From: a virus
Virus record (IMG/VR): IMGVR_UViG_3300032144_000031
Span: 1 to 38,694 of that record
DNA: 38,694 nt
Direction: 5' to 3' (one strand)
The notes beneath the pieces are model-generated. The model worked only from the letters and a program-made list of their open reading frames with translations. It was not told the origin of the DNA and searched no databases. The stretch's first letter is position 1. Every line of letters starts with the position of its first letter. Made by a program: the position numbers and the translations under genes. Positions 14,839-21,971 of the stretch are shown here, in pieces.

Positions 14839-17720
14839 TGGCATTCCCTAGTGATGTCCTTGGTACGCATGTGCAATTGCAGATCGACGGCACATGGACT
14901 GATGTCATGCGCTACGACGATGACACCAAAATTCTGCAAAGAGATGGAATCAGTATCAAGCGAGGGGCTAGCGGGCTACAAGACCGCACACCGCCTGGTA
15001 TCTGCACATGGAAATGGCAGGACCCTAACGGCATCTACAATAACGAAAACCCACGCTCGCCGTACTACGGCCTGCTGCCACGTAACACCCCCGTGCGTGT
15101 CTACGTGCCGCGTGAAGCGCCGAGCCTATACATGCTCAGGCGTGACGATGGTTCGCGGGCGCAGACGACGGATAAGGCTGCCCTAGACATCACTGGCGAT
15201 ATCGAAATTCGTATAGATTTCGAACCTCGCCGCTTCACTCGCTGGATTAGCGGTCAGAATCGTGGAATGCTGCTAGCCAGCAAATATAACGATACCACGC
15301 AACGATCGTGGTACGTCCGCTTTGGTGAGTCGGCACTCAATGCTAGCTTGACGCATCTAGCATTCATTTGGTCTACCAACGGCACGAATAGTGTTCTTGC
15401 GGACTGTACCGAGTATCTGCCGACAACGGGCAGAATTGCTATTAAAATCACGATGGATGTTGATAACGGGGCAGGCTCGCGGGAAGTCAAATTTTGGACG
15501 TCGACAACAGGCATTGACGGCACCTATACACAGCTAGGCACTACGGTTACCGGGAGCACGACGAGTATTAATTCAGGTTCCGCCAACCTAGAACTAGGTA
15601 CTATGAATGGGGGAATGGATCAACACGAACTAACAAGTAGCTATATCAATTATGAGGGACGGATCCATCATTTCCGCCTATATAACGGGATCGGCGGCTC
15701 ACTAGTAGCTGATGCTGATTTCGGAGCGCAAGACATCGGCGATACATCATTCTCTGATGGCCTAGGTAACACATGGACCATTGAGGGCACAGCGGAAATC
15801 ACGGATGCAGATTACCGCTTCCATGGGGAATTGAGTGCTCCGGTACTAAAGCCTAAGCAGAGTGCCGACGGCGTAGGCACTGATATTGTGATTGAGGCTG
15901 AGGCAGGCGGTATTCTTCGCAGGCTGAGTACGAATGAGACCCCACTACAGTCACCCATCTATTTGACGTTCAGCACGTACGGTCCTAGTGGGTGGTGGAC
16001 AGGCGAGGAATCTGACACGGCCGACTCGACTACCACCGCTAGTAGCGGCTCACCGGGCGGTAATCCTGCACGCATTTCTGATATCGAATTCGTAGGGTTT
16101 GATTCAGAAATCCCCGGTTCAGCTGGTGTAATGGAATTGGGCGCTGCCGGATCATTCACGGGGATAGCTACAAACGTAACCGCAACTAGTGAATCACATT
16201 TTTATATGTTCTTTAAGTTCCCGTCTGTGCCAGTTGCCGATCAATATCTAGTCAACTGGTATAGCACAGGGACGGGCAAGCGGTACAGTCTCATGATAGG
16301 TACGCTTTCGTACCATCTTCGTATCTATAGTGATACTGGAACCCTACTTGCGGAAAACAATACTTCGTTCGGTTCAGGTGCCGAGCCTGATAACTGGATC
16401 GCCTACCATTCTAGGCAGTCTCAGAATGGTGGTAATATCGATGTCACGCATGAGTGGCACGCGGTAGGTACCGACCTGTACTACACAGCGAGTGTTACGT
16501 CATTTGCTGGCACTATGGGGCGGCCGGATAAGGTAACCATCAATCCTGGCTCGGGTTGCGATGGCGTACGGTTCTGCCATGTGATGATGGCGCCTACGAT
16601 CGGTTTGGAATTCTTCGCGGGAACGCCAACGACCAATATTGTTAACTTTGCGCGTGCGTTCGCAGGAGAATACGCAGACGATCGTTTTACCCGCATATGC
16701 ACGTTGCTAGGTGTTGAACCTAATATCATTGGATTCCGTAGTGCCATTAGCCAGCAAATGGGGCCGCAACCTATTGATACAGGTATCAACATTCTGTATG
16801 AGTGCGCAGAGGTCGATGGCGGAAAGATAATAGAGGCGAATGATCGCCCTGCGTGCCTCGAATTCCGCCCTATTCGCTCGCTATACAATCAGTACGGAAT
16901 GGAGTTGGTATGGAGCGACCTAGCGGAAGGGCTAGAAGCTACGCCAGACGATACCGATATCGCTAATGATATTAGCAGTAAGCGTGCAGCGGGTGGGACC
17001 GCGCGGTCTACATTGCAGTATGGCGCAATGTCGATTCAGGCTCCGCCTGATGGTATCAATCTAGTACCTGATGGACCCACATTTAATTGCTATACCGTTG
17101 AACAATTGGTACGCCTGACGGATGCCGCACTATTCCGCCGCACGTGGCCTAGTGCACGCTACCCCGCATTGGTAGTGCATATGCATCATCCTACCTTTGC
17201 TGGTGATGCAGATAAATTTTTGCTGGCGCAAAAGACAGAAGTTTCCGACATCATTAGGGTGACTGATCTGCCGCTATTCATGGCGCCTGATGAATTGGCA
17301 TTGATGGCTACGGGCATTAGTGAAGAAATACACGGCCAGGAATGGACAATTGCATGGGCACTGACGCCATATGGCCCATTCGAGTCGTCTGAAAGTCAGA
17401 CTGTCCCGGGAGATAAATACTCTTCATACGTTGCAGCGCATACGACAATTGATGGTGTTGTTCAGCAGCAACTGAATACGGCAATTGATGCTGATGATAC
17501 AAGCATTAGCGTCAAAACGCTAAGCGGACCGATCATAGTTGAGGGTTCCGTTAGCTGGCAGATTAAAATCGGAGGTGAGGTTATGGACGTAACGAATGTT
17601 AGCGGGTCTAGCTCGCCGCAAACGTTGACAGTCGCGCGTGGGGCGGTTGGCGGTTTTGCTTCAGCGCACGCGGAGAATGACTATGTTCGGATCTTCCCTG
17701 AGCTATTTGCGAGGCTGTGA
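14838..17720 (+). CDS. Large minor tail protein with LamG-like modules
   Basis: 960 residues, the largest complete gene here. The N-terminus (VQLQIDGTWTDVM to RTPPGICTWKWQDPNG) fits the distal-tail/hub type of actinophage minor tail proteins. Two concanavalin-like beta-sandwich regions follow (about 105-320 and 430-600), suggesting sugar binding. Residues near 615-860 resemble a hub-like core. The last 80 residues carry KIGGEVMDVTNV and VARGAVGGFASAHAENDY, related to repeats in the connector at 9139. TAATG links it to the tape measure gene. Probably a baseplate hub or receptor-binding component. Confidence 0.8.
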   Translation: MAFPSDVLGTHVQLQIDGTWTDVMRYDDDTKILQRDGISIKRGASGLQDRTPPGICTWKWQDPNGIYNNENPRSPYYGLLPRNTPVRVYVPREAPSLYMLRRDDGSRAQTTDKAALDITGDIEIRIDFEPRRFTRWISGQNRGMLLASKYNDTTQRSWYVRFGESALNASLTHLAFIWSTNGTNSVLADCTEYLPTTGRIAIKITMDVDNGAGSREVKFWTSTTGIDGTYTQLGTTVTGSTTSINSGSANLELGTMNGGMDQHELTSSYINYEGRIHHFRLYNGIGGSLVADADFGAQDIGDTSFSDGLGNTWTIEGTAEITDADYRFHGELSAPVLKPKQSADGVGTDIVIEAEAGGILRRLSTNETPLQSPIYLTFSTYGPSGWWTGEESDTADSTTTASSGSPGGNPARISDIEFVGFDSEIPGSAGVMELGAAGSFTGIATNVTATSESHFYMFFKFPSVPVADQYLVNWYSTGTGKRYSLMIGTLSYHLRIYSDTGTLLAENNTSFGSGAEPDNWIAYHSRQSQNGGNIDVTHEWHAVGTDLYYTASVTSFAGTMGRPDKVTINPGSGCDGVRFCHVMMAPTIGLEFFAGTPTTNIVNFARAFAGEYADDRFTRICTLLGVEPNIIGFRSAISQQMGPQPIDTGINILYECAEVDGGKIIEANDRPACLEFRPIRSLYNQYGMELVWSDLAEGLEATPDDTDIANDISSKRAAGGTARSTLQYGAMSIQAPPDGINLVPDGPTFNCYTVEQLVRLTDAALFRRTWPSARYPALVVHMHHPTFAGDADKFLLAQKTEVSDIIRVTDLPLFMAPDELALMATGISEEIHGQEWTIAWALTPYGPFESSESQTVPGDKYSSYVAAHTTIDGVVQQQLNTAIDADDTSISVKTLSGPIIVEGSVSWQIKIGGEVMDVTNVSGSSSPQTLTVARGAVGGFASAHAENDYVRIFPELFARL

Positions 17721-18247
17721 TGGCTAAATATCCTAACTGGTTTGTTGGGCTATCTCAGTCGGCATCCAACTTCGCTGCCGGGCTTCCTGATGTCTATGTG
17801 AAGTCGACAGTAGAAACGATTTCCTCAGATAACACGCTCAGCAACGACTCTGAGCTGTCAAGCATCCCGCTAGGTGTGGGAACATTCTGGGTGCGTGCAT
17901 TCATCATGGCTACGTGTGCCACGTCGGCAACGCCTGACCTTAAAACTAGATGGGCATTCACAGGCACATGGAATAGTCCTATTCGCGGCTGTCTAGGTCC
18001 CGCACCGGGTAACACAGCGTCGAGTGATGCGGTTACCCCTTCGAAAATGCGTGGGGTCGCGACTAGCTCAGATGCTATCTATGGATTTCCCGCCAGCACT
18101 GCATACAACCTCATTACCGAAGAGGCGTTTAATGTGACTGTGACTGTGGCAGGAAATCTATCACTCCAATGGGCACAGAATACCTCTGACGCATCGAATA
18201 CAGCGGTACAAGCGGGATCGGCCATGGTAATTAGGCAGCTAGCTTAG
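17720..18247 (+). CDS. Minor tail protein
   Basis: 175 residues from the ATG overlapping the previous stop (TGATG); GTG 17717 is also possible. Ser/Thr/Ala-rich, beta-type sequence with no enzymatic motif. Located between the large tail protein and endolysin, where receptor-binding or tip proteins are usual. Function by position only. Confidence 0.75.
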   Translation: MAKYPNWFVGLSQSASNFAAGLPDVYVKSTVETISSDNTLSNDSELSSIPLGVGTFWVRAFIMATCATSATPDLKTRWAFTGTWNSPIRGCLGPAPGNTASSDAVTPSKMRGVATSSDAIYGFPASTAYNLITEEAFNVTVTVAGNLSLQWAQNTSDASNTAVQAGSAMVIRQLA

Positions 18248-18261
18248 AAAGGGGTAAGTAG

Positions 18262-19071
18262 GTGGCGCGTCTAGTTGCTTGTCTTGTCGCGCTACGCGAG
18301 GAATTCAATCGCATAGCGCCAACTCGCGATAAGGAATCAGATGGATGGATTGGAGATGAGGCACACCAGAGCGGAAATTCAGACCACAACCCAGATGCCA
18401 ACGGCAATGTTCACGCAATCGACGTAGACAAAGATCTCAATACTGATTTTGATATGCAAGATTGCGTTGATTACATTATCAGTGAATGTCGTAAGTCGGG
18501 CGAGAGCGGAAAAGATAAGGGCCGCCTCAAATACGTCATTTACAATCGCGTAATTTGGGAGGCATCTAACGGGTGGAATTCTCGCCCGTACACCGGCAGC
18601 AACCCCCACGACAAACATGCGCACTTTAGCTGCGAGTACGCAGAGAAGTATGCGGAAGATGACAGCCCATGGGGTCTAGTAGAGAGGTTCGGAGATATGG
18701 CTAATCAATTTCTAGTTAAGCAGAATCCGAATGCGGGACCAACGGAAGAGGTTAAATTCTGGCAATATCAATTGGAATGGGCAGGCTATGACCCTGGCGA
18801 AATTGATGGCATATTCGGAAGCAAGATGCGCGCCGCGCTAGATAAATGGCGCAAGGACCGGGGACAGGCGGTAGTGGATAACATTACCGGTTGGACTGCG
18901 GCAACGATGCTAAAGGAAATGGCTCAGCGTTACGCGGGTAAGCCGGGAACGAATGGAAAGGACGGTGCTCCCGGCGCACCGGGCAAGGATGGGAAAGACG
19001 GCGCGGACGGAACATTCAGCGGCACTCTCAATGTAGTTAGTGGAACCCTAGTAGCAGAGGACGCAAGCTAA
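18262..19071 (+). CDS. Endolysin: M15-like peptidase, PG-binding domain, collagen-like tail
   Basis: 269-residue cell-wall hydrolase for host lysis. Residues 1-150 show the M15-like zinc set: SDHNP with His42, HAIDVD with His51 and Asp54, and DKHAHFS with His119 and His121. Residues about 161-222 are a peptidoglycan-binding domain (VKFWQYQLEWAGYDPGEIDG). Residues 228-250 are collagen-like Gly-X-Y repeats (GTNGKDGAPGAPGKDGKDG). The last 18 residues are beta-type. The collagen-like tail is odd for an endolysin and raises the alternative of a virion-associated lysin. The GTG start follows AAAGGGG. A holin-like gene overlaps the end. Confidence 0.88.
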   Translation: MARLVACLVALREEFNRIAPTRDKESDGWIGDEAHQSGNSDHNPDANGNVHAIDVDKDLNTDFDMQDCVDYIISECRKSGESGKDKGRLKYVIYNRVIWEASNGWNSRPYTGSNPHDKHAHFSCEYAEKYAEDDSPWGLVERFGDMANQFLVKQNPNAGPTEEVKFWQYQLEWAGYDPGEIDGIFGSKMRAALDKWRKDRGQAVVDNITGWTAATMLKEMAQRYAGKPGTNGKDGAPGAPGKDGKDGADGTFSGTLNVVSGTLVAEDAS

Positions 19072-19313
19072 TGAGTACACATGTAACTACTTCCGCCAAA
19101 GCCGTTGCGGCGGCTATCGGTACCACGCTCACGGCGGTTACTACCGCACTGGCGACGGTGCAACTAGTTCTTTCTGATGATGCAATTGACCTAGCTGAGG
19201 TGAGCACGCTGGCGACGGCGGCTGTCTCGCTCGCGGGCACTGTCTACGCCGTGTGGCGTACAGAGAATAAGCCTAAGTATGCAGGACAGAGCCGCAGTAC
19301 GTGGAATGACTGA
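19071..19313 (+). CDS. Putative holin
   Basis: 80 residues with two hydrophobic segments (about 9-32 and 42-62) separated by an acidic turn (LSDDAIDLAEVS), and a basic polar C-terminus. Size, topology and overlap with the endolysin gene (TAATG) fit a holin that opens the membrane. It is the last gene of the rightward late operon. Confidence 0.75.
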   Translation: MSTHVTTSAKAVAAAIGTTLTAVTTALATVQLVLSDDAIDLAEVSTLATAAVSLAGTVYAVWRTENKPKYAGQSRSTWND

Positions 19314-19328
19314 AACGGACAAATTGGA

Positions 19329-19344
19329 TGTGACGCAAGTCACA
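19329..19344. promoter_or_regulatory. CRP/GlxR-type palindrome
   Basis: TGTGACGCAAGTCACA is an exact TGTGA-N6-TCACA site, the consensus of CRP-family regulators including actinobacterial Crp and GlxR. It starts 15 bases after the holin stop. A second copy lies at 35642. Confidence 0.6.
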
Positions 19345-19362
19345 CTGTAGGGGGTAGCGCTG

Positions 19363-19417
19363 AGGCGGTTGGGCCAACTAGGTTGGTGGCACAACTTGAT
19401 GAACGGTTCAACCGCCT
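19363..19417. repeat. Nested inverted repeat I
   Basis: AGGCGGTT (19363-19370) and AACCGCCT (19410-19417) form an 8-bp perfect outer stem. Inside is the hairpin CCAAC-TAG-GTTGG (19374-19386). There is no T-run, so it is not a simple terminator; it may still cap the 3' end of the late transcript. Confidence 0.5.
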
Positions 19418-19472
19418 AGCAGGGCCTAGCGACCTAGAGTCAGCCTGTAAGCCTAGACACGGAAAGCCAGGG

Positions 19473-19504
19473 GTAGTTACCTCCCGCCGAACCAAGTAGT
19501 TACC
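19473..19504. repeat. Direct repeat GTAGTTACC x2
   Basis: GTAGTTACC occurs at 19473-19481 and 19496-19504, start to start 23 bases, about two helical turns. This looks like a tandem operator, but chance is possible. Confidence 0.3.
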
Positions 19505-19659
19505 GAATAGGATTCAACGCAGCACCTACACAGCGTTCACGCCAACACCACGAACACGGTGGCCTAGATCTACACAGCGATTCGCTCGCTTGACGACTAG
19601 ATAGGTATCACGCTTGATCGGCGTACGGTGTGAATCCTTTTGTAACTACTTTGACTTTA

Positions 19660-19729
19660 GAACCGGCAGACACGCTATGCGATACACAGCAATTAGCTTG
19701 CTTGATTCGCATTAACAGTCTGCCGGTTC
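19660..19729. repeat. Nested inverted repeat II (70 bp)
   Basis: GAACCGGCAGAC (19660-19671) and GTCTGCCGGTTC (19718-19729) are 12-bp perfect arms. Inside, ATGCGA (19677-19682) pairs with TCGCAT (19707-19712), and GCAA pairs with TTGC around a TTAGC loop. One long interrupted hairpin results, able to form as RNA or as a DNA cruciform. A TTGACT hexamer lies just upstream. Confidence 0.6.
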
Positions 19730-19866
19730 GGTCATTCACATGTGTGCATACTGGGTGGGTCCGACTGAACCTAAGTTGGCTAAGGCTTTCTACAGACACC
19801 GGAATCCCGGTGTGCACACTTGTGAGTGACTTTGGAGAGGGTTACTCATTTAAGAGAGGAAATGGG

Positions 19867-20184
19867 ATGTTGGAAATCGGAAAGCCGTACCTGTGGAAGT
19901 CTCTCAGCTACGGTAACGTTGCTGTGCATTTCACGGGACTTTCCCCGAACGGGAAGGTTGCCAATTTCACCATCGACGGCGGCGAGGCTAGCACTCCCGC
20001 ACAGCGATTCCCGGAACTGTCCGACGGAATCTACTTCGCTACGGCAGGCCAACTGGTGCGGCGTCCGTCGCGTCGTCCCGGTATCCTGCACAACCGTCCG
20101 GAAATCGCCGTGAAGCCTACGGCGGCACGCCGCAAAACTACAGCGAAGATGACGGAAACTATGAATAGTGAGGTCAAGTTCTAG
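19867..20184 (+). CDS. Hypothetical early protein with basic tail
   Basis: 105 residues starting MLEIGKPYLW. ATG 19867 is chosen because AAGAGAGGA ends 6 bases upstream; longer forms back to 19630 run through the inverted repeat and lack a ribosome site. The N-terminal 70 residues look like a small beta fold. The C-terminus is basic (RRPSRRPGILHNRP, TAARRKTTAK) and may bind nucleic acid. The next gene starts inside its stop codon. Not recognised. Confidence 0.65.
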   Translation: MLEIGKPYLWKSLSYGNVAVHFTGLSPNGKVANFTIDGGEASTPAQRFPELSDGIYFATAGQLVRRPSRRPGILHNRPEIAVKPTAARRKTTAKMTETMNSEVKF

Positions 20185-20375
20185 TGCGGCGCAATCAATG
20201 GCTTAACCAGACGCGGCGTGAATCCATGGTTGTTATCGTTCGTCCGGATATCAATCGTGGTCGCCCAATGCGGGATATGCTGCTTAGTGACTACGTTGAG
20301 GTTCCCCGACTCAGCCTGTACGGGACCTATTCGCTAGAGAGCATGGTCCGCTTCACCCGTGGAAGTAATTCCTAA
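20184..20375 (+). CDS. Hypothetical small protein
   Basis: 63 residues from a GTG that shares a base with the preceding stop (TAGTG), so probably translated by coupling. Basic N-terminus (RRNQWLNQTRRES), then VVIVRPDINRGRPMRDM and a hydrophobic C-terminal half. ATG 20226 is an alternative start. Function unknown. It is followed by a structured non-coding region. Confidence 0.5.
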   Translation: MRRNQWLNQTRRESMVVIVRPDINRGRPMRDMLLSDYVEVPRLSLYGTYSLESMVRFTRGSNS

Positions 20376-20382
20376 GTAGCTT

Positions 20383-20417
20383 TGCGCATATGCATTCTTC
20401 CCCGATACATATGCGCA
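20383..20417 (+). other. Hairpin with 10-bp stem
   Basis: TGCGCATATG (20383-20392) and CATATGCGCA (20408-20417) pair perfectly around a 15-base loop containing TTCTTCCCC. It starts 8 bases after the stop at 20375. No T-run follows; it may protect or process the upstream mRNA. Confidence 0.55.
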
Positions 20418-20447
20418 TGATCTTAATTCGGCAGTGAGTTAAGAGGG

Positions 20448-20477
20448 GCGCCACGTGCTATCTACGCGCCGTGGCGC
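20448..20477 (+). other. GC-rich hairpin just upstream of the tRNA
   Basis: GCGCCACG (20448-20455) and CGTGGCGC (20470-20477) pair perfectly around a 14-base loop, 5 bases before the tRNA acceptor stem. It may guide 5' processing of the tRNA precursor. Confidence 0.5.
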
Positions 20478-20481
20478 TCTG

Positions 20482-20554
20482 GTCGCTATAGCCCAATGGC
20501 AGAGGCAACGGCTTTAGGTGCCGTATAGTGAGGGTTCGAATCCCTCTAGCGACA
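20482..20554 (+). tRNA. tRNA-Leu(UAG)-type tRNA
   Basis: 73 bases fold as a cloverleaf. The acceptor GTCGCTA pairs with TAGCGAC; there is a short D arm (GCC/GGC). The anticodon stem ACGGC/GCCGT holds loop TTTAGGT with anticodon TAG (20515-20517). The T arm GAGGG-TTCGAAT-CCCTC is canonical. The discriminator is A and CCA is not encoded. The anticodon reads CTA, hence leucine; G37 and A73 agree with leucine identity. The variable loop is only five bases (ATAGT), whereas bacterial tRNA-Leu normally has a long class II arm, so charging may be unusual. CTA is heavily used in the early genes. Confidence 0.88.
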
Positions 20555-20556
20555 CG

Positions 20557-20704
20557 GTTCCGCTGGCATACCGGAACGCCAAACGCTATTAAGCGTGTAT
20601 GCAAGTCCTAGGGTGAGTGCATGCACCCCGGGCGTAACGCTGGCACGGCAGCGTATACCGTCTCGCAAACGGTCAAGGTTCGCGATCTATTGCCCCCAAT
20701 AGAT
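20557..20704 (+). ncRNA. Run of six consecutive hairpins, possible structured RNA
   Basis: Perfect stems follow one another: GTTCCG/CGGAAC (20557-20577), ACGCT/AGCGT (20583-20596), GGGTG/CACCC (20611-20628), ACGCTG/CAGCGT (20637-20654), ACCGT/ACGGT (20657-20673) and ATCTATTG/CAATAGAT around CCCC (20685-20704). There is no credible reading frame. The fourth and fifth have the size of a D arm and an anticodon arm (loop CTCGCAA), so part may be a decayed tRNA. It lies between the tRNA-Leu and a tRNA-like element. Confidence 0.5.
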
Positions 20705-20721
20705 AGAATCCCGTGCACTAT

Positions 20722-20805
20722 GCGGCGGTTGGTACAATGGGCACGGGTTTCAATGGAGCATTCTCACGCCCGTGTTACAGGGTGGTTCGATTCCCCCTCG
20801 TCGCG
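20722..20805 (+). ncRNA. tRNA-like element with a 21-base anticodon loop
   Basis: Acceptor GCGGCGG pairs with TCGTCGC (with two G-T pairs), and the T loop TTCGATT between GGTGG and CCCCC (one mismatch) is canonical. Where an anticodon arm belongs, CACGGG (20742-20747) pairs with CCCGTG (20769-20774), but the loop is 21 bases instead of 7 and itself contains AATG-GAG-CATT. The D arm is weak. It could be a pseudo-tRNA, a tRNA with a small insertion, or a tRNA mimic. Confidence 0.5.
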
Positions 20806-20834
20806 CTTGGTAATACAAAGAGAGTGAGAATGGA

Positions 20835-21524
20835 ATGGCTGCAACGAAGCGGTTTATATGCCGCACTCACCCCGGCGGAGTATTCGAAAAGGTGGCTGCT
20901 CGCGGAAGGCAGCCTGTACGTTGCACGGCGGATTACCCATGCGATAAGTCTGCGGAAGTCAGCAATACAATTCGCGACGTTCCGGGGGTCGGTAAGGTTG
21001 CTATCGTAACTGCTGCTGAGGCGCCCAAAGCGGATAACATTAGCCTGCCTCTCGCCATGGCGGCTAAAGAGCGCCTAATCGCTCGTGAATGGGTAGTCAA
21101 GGGACGTGCGTGGATTGATGACACGGACGACGAGACTAACGGCCCGTGGGCAGAGATTACCGCCTCACGCGATGAAGAGACTTTGGTCATGAAATGGCAT
21201 GGCGGGTATCTAGTCGAACAGAATTACTCGATGGAATTCCTTAAGCCTAGCCAGAATGGCGTGCCTGGTCGGCAACTGAGTTTCGATCCTGACGAATTGA
21301 CTGACTCTGAGCTAGTCAAGATGATCAAAGGAATGCGCGTAACGTGGTGGAATACGATCGGGGGATCGTACGATTCTGCTGTGATCGGCGATAAGGTCAC
21401 CATCGAACACATTTTCTTTTCCAACGGCGATGAGGACAACACTAAGCGGATCGTTAAATTCGTTGATCGGAATGCAGGAGGCTTCCGGGCGTTTCATGTC
21501 ACTGCTCTAGTGAAGGTTGGATAA
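20835..21524 (+). CDS. Hypothetical early protein
   Basis: 229 residues. The N-terminus has FICRTHPGGVFEKV and CTADYPCDK, a possible C-H/C-C metal site. The rest is mixed alpha/beta with tryptophans (WVVKGRAWIDD, MRVTWWNTIGG) and ends in a domain with TIEHIFFSNG. AGAGAGTGAG upstream may serve as ribosome site; ATG 20830 is out of frame. First gene of the early operon after the tRNA region. Family not recognised; a small-molecule- or nucleic-acid-binding role cannot be told. Confidence 0.75.
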   Translation: MAATKRFICRTHPGGVFEKVAARGRQPVRCTADYPCDKSAEVSNTIRDVPGVGKVAIVTAAEAPKADNISLPLAMAAKERLIAREWVVKGRAWIDDTDDETNGPWAEITASRDEETLVMKWHGGYLVEQNYSMEFLKPSQNGVPGRQLSFDPDELTDSELVKMIKGMRVTWWNTIGGSYDSAVIGDKVTIEHIFFSNGDEDNTKRIVKFVDRNAGGFRAFHVTALVKVG

Positions 21525-21599
21525 GTGTCAACGCTGGTGTGCACGGCAGTAACGCTGCTTTGTTGCTGGCTTTATCTGAGGTGGTGGAGTAAGCGTTAA
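21525..21599 (+). CDS. 24-residue membrane peptide
   Basis: GTG-started frame encoding MSTLVCTAVTLLCCWLYLRW plus WSKR, a single hydrophobic helix with a basic end. Directly follows the stop at 21524, and its stop overlaps the next ATG (TAATG). The tight chain suggests real translation, but so short a frame is uncertain. Confidence 0.4.
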   Translation: MSTLVCTAVTLLCCWLYLRWWSKR

Positions 21600-21700
21600 T
21601 GGCTGATCGAGTCAACACGCTAATGCTGCTGATCCTGTTCGGATCATGGGCTATGGGGCATGTCGGAATCGCATGGGCGGTACACGACCACAAGGATTGA
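21599..21700 (+). CDS. 33-residue membrane protein
   Basis: MADRVNTLMLLILFGSWAMG continues to HVGIAWAVHDHKD: one membrane helix (about 7-28) and a charged His/Asp-rich end. The start overlaps the preceding stop (TAATG). A terminator follows 10 bases after the stop, supporting it as the last gene of this unit. Confidence 0.5.
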   Translation: MADRVNTLMLLILFGSWAMGHVGIAWAVHDHKD

Positions 21701-21709
21701 ATACACGGA

Positions 21710-21740
21710 ACCCTCACGGTTTATGATCGTGGGGGTTTTT
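21710..21740 (+). terminator. Intrinsic terminator
   Basis: CCCTCACG (21711-21718) pairs with CGTGGGGG (21728-21735, one G-U pair), followed by five T residues. It ends the unit carrying the small membrane genes and precedes a zinc-finger gene. Confidence 0.85.
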
Positions 21741-21752
21741 GTGTCAGGAGAG

Positions 21753-21971
21753 ATGATGACGAGACCTAGCGTAGAAAGGGCACTGCCGTTCAACTGTCCG
21801 CGTTGCGGAGCGCGCATAGGTGAGCTATGCCGGTCGGCTAGCAAAAAGCCTATGGCTAAATACGTCCACCCAGAGAGAGAACCGAGCGACGCTACTAAGA
21901 GCCCGTTTATATCAATGCAACTGAGGAACTGGCTACGCGCTAACGCACACATTCTGCTAGGTGATGAATGA
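21753..21971 (+). CDS. Zinc-finger protein
   Basis: 72 residues from ATG 21753, with AGGAGAG just upstream. FNCPRCGARIGELC gives Cys-x2-Cys and a third Cys, and YVHPERE supplies a histidine: the common actinophage finger CPxCGA..G..C...HPeR. Probably binds nucleic acid or a protein partner. It overlaps the SNF2-type helicase start by ATGA, so the two are co-expressed. ATG 21756 is also possible. Confidence 0.75.
   Translation: MMTRPSVERALPFNCPRCGARIGELCRSASKKPMAKYVHPEREPSDATKSPFISMQLRNWLRANAHILLGDE

Larger units (their letters stand above)
19314..19866. other. Non-coding, repeat-rich intergenic region
   Basis: About 550 bases with no convincing gene between lysis and early genes. Frames running through it have no ribosome site. 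It holds a CRP-type palindrome, two nested inverted repeats and direct repeats (listed separately), plus TTGACT at 19651 with a possible TATGCG -10 about 19 bases on. Candidate roles are early-promoter control, an untranslated RNA, a replication origin or an attachment site; nothing distinguishes these here. Confidence 0.6.

Noticed and set aside
19630-19866. N-terminal extension of the gene at 19867
   Set aside because: It would translate through the nested inverted repeat; the ribosome site AAGAGAGGA supports the later start.
20713-21009. 98-codon frame crossing the tRNA-like element
   Set aside because: It runs through the tRNA-like structure and out of frame into the gene at 20835, without its own start signal.
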